From Geosporobacter ferrireducens (GTDB lineage Bacteria > Bacillota > Clostridia > Peptostreptococcales > Thermotaleaceae): a stretch of DNA of 64,000 bases. The translations under genes and the position numbers were made by a program. Within the stretch, counting starts at the first letter, position 1; each line of letters starts with the position of its first letter. Positions 1 to 7,034 of the stretch are shown piece after piece. The stretch spans positions 2,397,416 through 2,461,415 of the forward strand of contig NZ_CP017269.1 of assembly GCF_001750685.1 (NCBI RefSeq), written 5' to 3'. Below the pieces are notes generated by a model. That model was given only the letters and a program-made list of their open reading frames with translations. It was not told the origin of the DNA and made no database searches.

Positions 1-658
1 TGTTTATCATTTCATTTATAGTCTTAAAGAATGACTCAGGAAAGAAAAAATTTGATTTTGCATCATTTCTATCCATTGTTCCGTAATAGATATCCAAGAA
101 TTCCTCTATTCTTTCGCCAGATTCATCAATCTCAATTTTTAGATCCGCTTTGTTTGCTTTTTTTAGATTTTTACGAACTTTATGCTCAAAATCTATAAGC
201 ATTTCATTAATATCTAAATCAAGCGATCGAACGACATTATTCGTATGACTTTCAACGGTTCCATTAAAGATGTCTTTATAATCACTAAATAAGTGAAATC
301 TAACAAACTCAGAAACAAAACCATTATTTTTGCAGTATTGCTCATATTCCTCATCTAATGTTTTAAAATCTTCACCTTCTATCCAAAAGCCACCATAACC
401 ATAAGGCGTAGATAAATCAAACCATTTTTCTGGCTGTATTTTATCTTTAAAATGTTCACTTTCCGAGATATCTCTCTTCATAACGACATTTATGGCTTTT
501 GTTGAATCATTCTCATAGTAAATTAATAATGGATCGCCTTCTCCATTTTCCCCAAATGCCCTTGAATATTGGCTCAAATAGTTCACATCATAATTTTCAA
601 AACTTTTTACAATAGCATCCCATCTATCTGGTTCCCCAATTGTGATTGTAGAAATCAT
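1..658 (-). CDS. FemAB/GNAT-like transferase, 3' end outside window
   Basis: The reading frame is open from the ATG at 658 to the window edge, giving 219 codons without a stop. An AAAGGGG-type ribosome site lies about 12 nt upstream. The translation has a basic helix (KVRKNLKKANKA) followed by FLDIYYGTMDRNDA, a pattern typical of FemAB/FemX-like and related GNAT-fold transferases that move an acyl or aminoacyl group onto a cell-wall or sugar substrate. It is the last gene of a glycan-biosynthesis run on the minus strand, so an N-acylation step on a sugar is a reasonable guess. The substrate cannot be read from the sequence, and the C-terminus is missing. DNA here is clearly AT-richer than in the rest of the window. 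Confidence 0.6.
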   Translation of the reverse strand, partial: MISTITIGEPDRWDAIVKSFENYDVNYLSQYSRAFGENGEGDPLLIYYENDSTKAINVVMKRDISESEHFKDKIQPEKWFDLSTPYGYGGFWIEGEDFKTLDEEYEQYCKNNGFVSEFVRFHLFSDYKDIFNGTVESHTNNVVRSLDLDINEMLIDFEHKVRKNLKKANKADLKIEIDESGERIEEFLDIYYGTMDRNDAKSNFFFPESFFKTINEMIN

Positions 659-690
659 ATTACTTCAATTTCCCCTTTCATATTGCACGA

Positions 691-1641
691 TTACACTGTT
701 TCTAAACAAAACTTTGCGAGTAGGTCTACCATGTTCTCGTACTCATTTGAATTTACATCCTGATGAACCGGTAAATTTAAAATCTGTTTAGATAATTTCA
801 AAGCATCACTATGCTCTGTATTTCTAAGTGGTTCGATTAATGTATGGTACAGACTTACAACGCCATATCCAGATTGGTTCATCAATTCATATATTTTATC
901 TCTATTGCCAACTTGTATTTTTATCGGATATGTCTGTGGGATTATTCCATCGTCCAACTTACCTTTTAATGGTTCAAAAATAGAACAATATTTTTCCAAT
1001 CTTACTAGTTTATCAATTTTTTCATAGTTGCTCTTTCTTTTTAATGCAATCTTCGAAATATCATATGACCAAGGATTATCAACTATTTGATTAATATTTT
1101 TTCCTTCAAACGAATATTTCTTCAAACTATCATTAAGCACTTTAATGCTTCCTCCTTTATTAAAAGGAAACATCTTATGTAAAGAAAAAAAAGTGGCATC
1201 TGCACACGAATGATTCAAATACAAACTAGTGAAAAAACCATGAGCATTATCTTCAATAATCCATCCATTTTTCTCTTTAATTCTTGAGCATATTTCTTCA
1301 ATATTAGGATCAACAAAACCAAAATAGTTCACAATCAATATTGCAAATTTATCATTATCTAGGCTATCTATTTTCTCGTAAAGATTATTTAGATCAATAT
1401 TCAAGTTATTGTCCATTCGATAATATACAATAGATACATTTTCAATTTTATTGATTGGATCAAATATTCCACTACCCTCTCTAGGAGACCACCCAACATA
1501 ACCAGGTACAAAGACTGTTTTTATCAAACCATCATTTGTCATATTTAAAAGTAAATCATACATTCCTTCACGCGCACTATCATAATAATAATCACAAAGT
1601 TTGTAATTCTCTTTTTCGCTTGCTGTTTTATTAATTATCAT
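691..1641 (-). CDS. DegT/DnrJ/EryC1-type PLP aminotransferase
   Basis: About 316 residues with the fold-type-I sugar aminotransferase pattern: IIEDNAHG near residue 131 (aspartate for the PLP pyridine nitrogen) and SLHKMFP with the probable Schiff-base lysine at 156. It is shorter than typical DegT proteins (about 370), with a poor match to the usual N-terminal SGT phosphate-binding loop, so a divergent or specialised enzyme is possible. The start is set at 1641 because GGGTGAC lies six bases upstream and the ATG overlaps the end of the preceding gene; a longer frame to 1665 has no ribosome site. It probably aminates a keto-sugar nucleotide in the surface glycan pathway. Confidence 0.7.
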   Translation of the reverse strand: MIINKTASEKENYKLCDYYYDSAREGMYDLLLNMTNDGLIKTVFVPGYVGWSPREGSGIFDPINKIENVSIVYYRMDNNLNIDLNNLYEKIDSLDNDKFAILIVNYFGFVDPNIEEICSRIKEKNGWIIEDNAHGFFTSLYLNHSCADATFFSLHKMFPFNKGGSIKVLNDSLKKYSFEGKNINQIVDNPWSYDISKIALKRKSNYEKIDKLVRLEKYCSIFEPLKGKLDDGIIPQTYPIKIQVGNRDKIYELMNQSGYGVVSLYHTLIEPLRNTEHSDALKLSKQILNLPVHQDVNSNEYENMVDLLAKFCLETV

Positions 1642-2125
1642 CTTTGTCACCCAAATTCTTTTCAAATTGCACCCTAGTTACACTAAATCCATGCTTGTTA
1701 TAAAATTCAATAGTTCTTTCATTCTTGCTAGTAGTTAAAAGTTCAATGACTTTAATGTTTTTCTCTAATGCATATTTTTCTATAAAATCAATCATTCTCG
1801 TACCTATTCCATAACCTCTAAACGCAGCATCTACGACAATATGACTAATATGAAGTCTTTCCTCTCCCAAAAATAATCTTCTATAGGCCCATAAAAAACC
1901 AATAACTTTTCCCCCTGAGTAAGCTGCAATAATAAGTGCAGAACCATCATTTATAAACTTTTTCATATCATGGAAGTTAGAAATTGCAAAATTCGAAAGG
2001 TCATGATGATTAGGGAAATTGATTAAGTAATTATCATTTAATAACTCAATTATTTCTTTAGAATTCTCATTTAAATCAATTTCACTTAAATATCTAATAT
2101 CAATATCTTCCTTATTTCTCTCCAT
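1631..2125 (-). CDS. GNAT-family N-acetyltransferase
   Basis: About 164 residues. The central segment HISHIVVDAAFRGYGIGTRM carries the acetyl-CoA pyrophosphate loop (R-G-Y-G-I-G-T) and is followed by an FYNKHGF motif typical of the GNAT fold. The ATG at 2125 has GTGAGG nine bases upstream; a GTG at 2140 lies inside that ribosome site and is unlikely. The 3' end overlaps the downstream aminotransferase by 11 nt, indicating translational coupling. It most likely acetylates an amino sugar made by its neighbours, although a GNAT of this size could also act on a protein or small molecule. Confidence 0.75.
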   Translation of the reverse strand: MERNKEDIDIRYLSEIDLNENSKEIIELLNDNYLINFPNHHDLSNFAISNFHDMKKFINDGSALIIAAYSGGKVIGFLWAYRRLFLGEERLHISHIVVDAAFRGYGIGTRMIDFIEKYALEKNIKVIELLTTSKNERTIEFYNKHGFSVTRVQFEKNLGDKDDN

Positions 2126-2208
2126 TTTGCTTAACCTCACTTTTTTCTCTATAAAAATTCTAAAAAATTAACAGATAGGTATTCATTAGTGATTCTTATC
2201 ATAAAACC

Positions 2209-2859
2209 TTAAACTATGTTTCTAATCAGCATAAAACTCTCCGCACTCCTAACACAAACTGTGGAACCTCTTAACTTTGAAAGTGCTTCTATAGCTTCGA
2301 CCGATCTAGGCTGTGGAAATTCTTGAAGCTGACTTTTATAACATTCCATAGCTTTCTTTTTGAGTTTGATTGTATTAGATATATCAATCCATACATTCGG
2401 AATAAATACATTATCAACTGATGGTATATTCCATTCCGTTTCTGATAATGTTTCATATGCATAAATCGCCTTGAGTTGAGGATTATTTATAGGTCTTAGC
2501 GCTACCATTGCACTGTTAGCCACTTCTACATGATCTATGTGCATATCCCCTTTATGAGGTATAAAAGCTATATTAGGTTTTATTTCCTCAACAACTTTTA
2601 ATATCTTAGAATTGATTTGAATAATTGGAGTTTCTCTCAGTCTCACAACTGGAAAATCTAAGAAAATAGTCTCCTTAACACCTAAGATTTTATGAGCATT
2701 TTCTGCTTCGGTTCTGATAACATTAAGTAAGTCTTTATCACCTGCACTGGTAACTATACAAACATATACTTCATGACCTTCATTAGAATATTTTGCTATT
2801 GTACCACCAACACCTAGCACCTCATCATCTGGATGCGGTGCAATAATTAGAATTTTCAT
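2209..2859 (-). CDS. PIG-L/LmbE-family deacetylase
   Basis: 216 residues. The N-terminus has the diagnostic PHPDDE motif (residues 8-13) and a second metal-site element HIDH (107-110). In this family H9, D12 and the last His of the second motif bind zinc. PIG-L enzymes remove an N-acetyl group from GlcNAc-type sugars or related metabolites. Next to a formyltransferase, it may expose an amino group that the neighbour then formylates; that pairing is my inference. The protein has no signal peptide and should be cytoplasmic. The gene is complete and of normal length. Confidence 0.8.
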   Translation of the reverse strand: MKILIIAPHPDDEVLGVGGTIAKYSNEGHEVYVCIVTSAGDKDLLNVIRTEAENAHKILGVKETIFLDFPVVRLRETPIIQINSKILKVVEEIKPNIAFIPHKGDMHIDHVEVANSAMVALRPINNPQLKAIYAYETLSETEWNIPSVDNVFIPNVWIDISNTIKLKKKAMECYKSQLQEFPQPRSVEAIEALSKLRGSTVCVRSAESFMLIRNIV

Positions 2860-2896
2860 GATTCACCTCGGTATTTAACTCACTTGCAAGAGTCTT

Positions 2897-3799
2897 TTAT
2901 TTAAACTTATATCCTTCTCTTATTTTGATGCTATTTGTGCACTCAAAATCATATATTCTAAGCAGTCCATCTATACATACTACATCCAAGTATTCTTCTG
3001 TCTTCTTTGCAATTTGACCTGGTAGCCCTATATACTTCTTGTTTTCCATAAAATCTGCTCTCCAAAATACCACTTTATCCTTTCCATCATAGTAGGAAAA
3101 AGCACCTGGGTACGGCTTTGACACCGCTCTAATCAATCTATGAATTTGCTCGACAGGTTCCTGCCAATTTATCAAACCGTCTTCTGGTAAACGCTTCAAT
3201 AGATATGTTGCTTCCTCTTCATTTTGTTTAATGGATTTTAAATTATTATTCATTATTTCTGGAAGTATTCTTCTAGCTAACCTTCCAAACGCTTCTGTTA
3301 CTTTTCTTTCTGCATCTATAGCATAGTCAGTATTTTCAAGGAAATAATCTTCTTGCCCTATAATATCTCCTGAATCTATACCTTCATCAATAAAAAACAT
3401 TGAACATTTTGATTCTTTTATTCCAAGTAACATCTGCCACACCATAGCTGCTCTTCCTCTGAATTTTGGAAGGGGTGTGGGATGAGATCCAATTACGCCT
3501 TTTTTTGCAGATTCAATGATTTCTTTCCCAATAAGTTGGGATAGGCCAATCACAAAAATATAATCCGGATTTATTTCTTTAATTAATACTGTATGTTCCT
3601 TGTCGTTTATTCTTTTAAACTTTCTATAGGGTATGTTGTGTTTTTCCGCTAATTGATGAATAGGATAATAACCAGACACATTTAAAGAGTATTGTTCATC
3701 TAATGAAAATACCATTTCAACAGGAAAATTTAATCTAACCATTTCTTGAAGTAGAGTCTTACTACTAGACCCAACCGACCCAATAAGTATTGATTTCAT
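2897..3799 (-). CDS. formyltransferase-family protein (sugar N-formyltransferase-like)
   Basis: 300 residues with the methionyl-tRNA/sugar formyltransferase fold: GSHPTPLPKFRG (104-115) corresponds to the conserved HxSLLPxxRG folate site, and GIDSGDI (140-146) carries the catalytic aspartate. A C-terminal OB-like domain follows. The Asn normally two residues before the catalytic His is replaced by Gly104, so catalysis may differ from classical enzymes. Context among sugar-modifying genes argues for formylation of an amino sugar with N10-formyl-tetrahydrofolate rather than of initiator tRNA. The gap to the sugar transferase is 30 nt, consistent with one operon. Confidence 0.7.
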   Translation of the reverse strand: MKSILIGSVGSSSKTLLQEMVRLNFPVEMVFSLDEQYSLNVSGYYPIHQLAEKHNIPYRKFKRINDKEHTVLIKEINPDYIFVIGLSQLIGKEIIESAKKGVIGSHPTPLPKFRGRAAMVWQMLLGIKESKCSMFFIDEGIDSGDIIGQEDYFLENTDYAIDAERKVTEAFGRLARRILPEIMNNNLKSIKQNEEEATYLLKRLPEDGLINWQEPVEQIHRLIRAVSKPYPGAFSYYDGKDKVVFWRADFMENKKYIGLPGQIAKKTEEYLDVVCIDGLLRIYDFECTNSIKIREGYKFK

Positions 3800-3829
3800 G
3801 TAAAAACCTCATTTCATAACAAACTATTA

Positions 3830-4441
3830 TTAACTAGTACTTTTTTCTTTCTTAAATTTACCTTCGCCCATAATAACAATAGCAACTGTCTTTAATAATA
3901 TTTTGAAATCCAAAATGATACTAAAGTTTAGAATATACTCAACGTCATATTCAATTCTTTGCTCCCATGGCAAAGTGATGTTTCCATTAACCTGTGCTAA
4001 TCCAGTCATTCCTGGTCTCATATTCAGTCTTTGAAGTTGAAATTTTGTATAATTGTCAACTTGTTGCTGGATAGTAGGTCTAGGACCAACTAGACTCATA
4101 TCCCCTTTAAATACATTTATCAATTGTGGTAGTTCATCTATCTTTGTCCGTCTAAGAAATTTTCCAACGGGAGTAATTCTCTCTTTGTCTTTTGTGAAAT
4201 CTAGGTTTTTTTCAGCCTCTCTATCCACCTTCATAGTCCTAAATTTTAAAATATTGAACTTTATGCCATTCTTACCAACTCTTTTTTGCTTAAAAAACAA
4301 TGGACCTGGCATAGTCAATTTGATTAAAATTGCAGAAATAATTAGTAGTGGAGAAATTAGAATTAATCCTATGCCACTCCCAAAAAAGTCAATCAACCTT
4401 TTTATAAATAAGTTTAAATCTCTCATCAAAATACATCCCAT
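3830..4441 (-). CDS. initiating sugar-phosphate transferase (bacterial sugar transferase, PglC/EpsL-like)
   Basis: 203 residues: one N-terminal membrane segment (about 17-38), then conserved catalytic motifs including FFKQKRVG, LKFRTM, RRTKIDELPQ and SLVGPRP. Short members like this transfer a sugar phosphate from a nucleotide sugar to undecaprenyl phosphate on the cytoplasmic face, starting assembly of the glycan repeat unit. The ATG at 4441 directly abuts the stop of the upstream aminotransferase (TAGATG), with GGAG four bases away; an internal ATG at 4426 (MRDLNLF) is an alternative start. The pair with the aminotransferase resembles pglC-pglE or epsL-epsN. Confidence 0.85.
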   Translation of the reverse strand: MGCILMRDLNLFIKRLIDFFGSGIGLILISPLLIISAILIKLTMPGPLFFKQKRVGKNGIKFNILKFRTMKVDREAEKNLDFTKDKERITPVGKFLRRTKIDELPQLINVFKGDMSLVGPRPTIQQQVDNYTKFQLQRLNMRPGMTGLAQVNGNITLPWEQRIEYDVEYILNFSIILDFKILLKTVAIVIMGEGKFKKEKSTS

Positions 4442-5581
4442 CTATCTCCATAATGATTTAATAATCCCACATATTCTCTCAAGATCTCCATCTGTCATCT
4501 TTGTATCAGATGGCAAGCATACACCATTCTCAAACAGCTTCTCACTCACATCTGAACCGACATAATCATACTCAGCGAAGAACGGCTGCATATGCATCGG
4601 TTTCCAGACAGGTCTTGATTCGATATTCTCAGTTTCAAGTGCCTCCATTACTTCTAGAGGTCTAACCTTACCTTTCAAAGTCATTACACTAAGCCAGTAA
4701 TTAGGCTCATTCCACTCATTAATAGGCATGAAGTCCACACCTTCTAATGAACCTAACTCTTTCTTATAATATTCAAAGATATATTTCTTCTTTGCCACTC
4801 TTTGATCTAACACTTTAAGCTGTCCTCTACCAATTCCAGCAACAACATTGCTCATACGGTAATTGAACCCTAATTCGCTATGCTGGTAGTGCCTTGCTGC
4901 ATCTCTAGACTGAGTAGACCAGAATCTAACTTTCTTGATTTTCTCTTCATCATCAGAAACTAACATCCCACCACCAGAAGTAGTGATGATTTTGTTTCCA
5001 TTAAACGAGAACACGCCAAACTCACCAAAGGTTCCAGTATGTCTTCCTTTATAATAAGCTCCTAAAGACTCAGCTGCATCTTCAATCGCTGGCACATTGT
5101 GCTTCTCACAAATAGTCATGATCTTATCCATATCAGCTGAAAGGCCATATAAATGCACAACTAAAACAGCCTTCACCTTATCACCATACTTTTCGAAGGC
5201 TGCCTCTAATGCTTTGGGATCCATATTCCAAGTTTCATAATCACTGTCAATAAAGACCGGAGTAGCGTTCTGATAGATGATCGGATTGGCTGTAGCAGAA
5301 AAAGTTAGAGTCGGACAGAATACAACATCACCTTCACCAACACCAACAGATTTAAGTGCTAAGTGGATTGCTCCAGTTCCAGAAGTTAAAGCTGCAGCGT
5401 GTTTTGAACCAACTCTTTCAGCAAGCTCTTTCTCAAACTCATTAACATTTTGTCCTAGTGGTGCTACCCAGTTCGTGTCGAATGCGTCTTGTACATATTG
5501 CATTTCATAACCTTCATCACTCATGTGAGGTGAAGCGAGCCATATCTTTTTGTTAGTAGTACCTGCTTTATTCTCAGCCAT
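4442..5581 (-). CDS. DegT/DnrJ/EryC1 sugar aminotransferase (PglE/EpsN-like)
   Basis: 379 residues, the usual length for the family. SGTGAIHLAL (67-76) binds the PLP phosphate, IEDAAESLGA (166-175) holds the ring-nitrogen aspartate, and FSFNGNKIITTSGGG contains the Schiff-base lysine K197. The enzyme should transfer an amino group from glutamate to a 4-keto-6-deoxy-hexose nucleotide, giving an amino-sugar precursor for the downstream initiating transferase. Its base composition is less AT-rich than the five genes after it, so the module may be a mosaic. The 1.4-kb region upstream holds only decayed genes, and no promoter was assigned. Confidence 0.85.
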   Translation of the reverse strand: MAENKAGTTNKKIWLASPHMSDEGYEMQYVQDAFDTNWVAPLGQNVNEFEKELAERVGSKHAAALTSGTGAIHLALKSVGVGEGDVVFCPTLTFSATANPIIYQNATPVFIDSDYETWNMDPKALEAAFEKYGDKVKAVLVVHLYGLSADMDKIMTICEKHNVPAIEDAAESLGAYYKGRHTGTFGEFGVFSFNGNKIITTSGGGMLVSDDEEKIKKVRFWSTQSRDAARHYQHSELGFNYRMSNVVAGIGRGQLKVLDQRVAKKKYIFEYYKKELGSLEGVDFMPINEWNEPNYWLSVMTLKGKVRPLEVMEALETENIESRPVWKPMHMQPFFAEYDYVGSDVSEKLFENGVCLPSDTKMTDGDLERICGIIKSLWR

Positions 5582-5836
5582 TTCCTGTCATCCTCCCTTT
5601 TCTAAAGTCTATGTGTTGTATAGAGGTGCTTTTTTGTATTTAGCACCTTCTTGTTTTCAAATTTATGTATTGATTTATGTGCTAAATCGTCCATACTTCA
5701 CTCTCATGATTGGATGCATAGAGGTGTAATGCTTCTGTAACATTCGCCCTTATACTCCAATCTCTAAAACCCTTTATATTACTACCTTACAGCCTATTTA
5801 TCCTTTCACCACACTCACGTCGATACTCCCATCCAA
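5582..5836. other. non-coding stretch between glycan module and pilin remnant
   Basis: No convincing reading frame on either strand. A 6-bp inverted repeat (GGTGCT and AGCACC, about 5630-5655) is the only structure seen. The stretch is part of about 1.4 kb of decayed DNA. Confidence 0.5.
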
Positions 5837-6154
5837 TCACAACCAAGGAATCTCATCCTCGTGTAAGCTACATCTGACTTTTCCTTCTTCAAACGAAATG
5901 ATCCCACCAGATGGATATGCTCTATCAAAATTCTCAATAAGAAATTGATTAAAAGTACTCTCCTCTTGGTAGTTCTCCTGTAAAAAAGCAGCGTACAACC
6001 TTTCTACAGTATTTCGATTTACCTCTCAAACGCTATCCTCTGATAAACTTTTATACCGAGTCCATCTGGGTCTGGCTATCGCTGCGATGATTCCAAGTAT
6101 CGCGATGGCTATTTCAAGTTCAGTCAATGTAAAGCCACTATTTCTTTTATCCAT
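5837..6154 (-). pseudogene. type IV pilin-like (prepilin N-terminal domain) gene with in-frame TGA
   Basis: From the ATG at 6154 the frame encodes a class-III prepilin signal: KRNSG followed by FTLTELEIAIAILGIIAAIA, with Glu at mature position 5 of the hydrophobic helix. TGA at 6026-6028 (codon 43) stops it. The same frame then continues for 62 sensible codons (starting EVNRNTVERLYAAFL, ending DEIPWL) to a second stop at 5837. One base change, for example from a Cys codon TGT/TGC, restores a 105-residue protein. Unusual residues in the helix region (Arg after the helix, ELEIA instead of the usual ELVIV) suggest general decay. The ribosome site is weak. Function would have been as a minor pseudopilin. 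Confidence 0.75.
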
Positions 6155-6160
6155 AGAAAA

Positions 6161-6294
6161 TCACCAGACAAATAAAGATATTAGATGATAGTTTTCATCA
6201 TTTACTGTATTAATAACAACTTGTCTTCCCTGAACATCCATTTTTGTATTTTTAGGTTTTACAGTTGTCTTCTTTTCATAGCAATGGGCTATTT
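6161..6294 (-). pseudogene. fragment of a coding sequence upstream of the pilin remnant
   Basis: A frame without its start, bounded upstream by a stop, encodes about 45 residues ending NDENYHLISLFVW and stops seven bases before the pilin ATG. The spacing suggests it was the 3' end of a coupled gene, perhaps another pilin-like component. No family could be recognised. Confidence 0.3.
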
Positions 6295-6326
6295 AAAATA
6301 CTTTATGTCAACTTTAAAATGCGTCA

Positions 6327-6690
6327 CTATCTATCAGTATCGGATATTTTTCTTATAAAATGTACTAGGTTCCTTACCTTTTTAACAGCGATTTGTTTTT
6401 CATCTGAATCTTTAAGAATCTTTCTTGCTCTACGTGCTTCTTCCCCAAGAAATATCTTTGTATCCTTTGTTTTAATTCGATTATCATGCACTCTGTGAGT
6501 GATGGTTCTAGGAAATCAGCCGGGAGAAACGATACTAACAATGGCATCGTATACTCCCATGTTTATCTCTTATCCACTATTTGAATAGTTGCGATGTACT
6601 ACAGCATTCACTAAGCTCTCGCGGATAACTTCTTCTGGTGGTATTGCATACTTATCCGCACTTTGAACTCCTCTAATCTCACGTTTTCAT
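6327..6690 (-). pseudogene. remnant of a COG2865-type (AlbA_2/divergent AAA-4) regulator
   Basis: One frame read across stops gives blocks typical of the C-terminal half of these putative DNA-binding ATPase-like proteins: AIPPEEVIRESLVNAVVHRNYS, then a TAA, then IVSPG, then a TGA, then FPRTIT, with a basic tail ending at 6327. Intact relatives have an uninterrupted A-REA-VNA--HR-YS segment and an I-SPGG-P motif. The frame is kept over 119 codons with two internal stops, so this is a recent nonsense-type pseudogene. The upstream part (about 6690-6941) is too altered to assign. Confidence 0.6.
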
Positions 6691-7034
6691 GAAATGTGGC
6701 TTTATTCTTTTACAATACTGAAGTCGACCTACCGTTCAGCTATTATTTCCATAAAACTGTAAAAACTATCATGTTTACAGAAGCCAAACACTTCCATTAT
6801 TACTCTCAAAAGCATTCTCTTTACTATGAATTTTGCGTTGAATCTTCTTATTGATATAGAAGATATCACGATACTTAAAGCATATATCTTCTCCATACTA
6901 TTGAAGAAACCGTCTGTATGATCAACGCATTCTATAGTCAAATATGAATGATTTACACAGAGATAAAATAAGCGCCGAAAACTAGCAACTATTACAAAAT
7001 GCTATATTGTCGGCAAAGGATTAGATATTTAGCC
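6691..7034. other. decayed region, no gene assigned
   Basis: AT-rich sequence upstream of the COG2865-like remnant. A minus-strand frame at 6729-6941 may be its diverged N-terminal part, but no motif supports it. Nothing else is recognised here. Confidence 0.35.

Noticed and set aside
691-1665. Longer starts for several genes (for example 1665, 2140, 11362, 34354, 38006, 40809, 58194, and 50150 on the plus strand)
   Set aside because: In each case the best ribosome site, signal peptide or neighbour overlap supports an internal start, which was used instead.
6026-6028. TGA in the pilin frame as a selenocysteine codon
   Set aside because: Pilins are not known selenoproteins, no clear SECIS-like hairpin follows, and other residues of the helix are already abnormal; a nonsense mutation is simpler.
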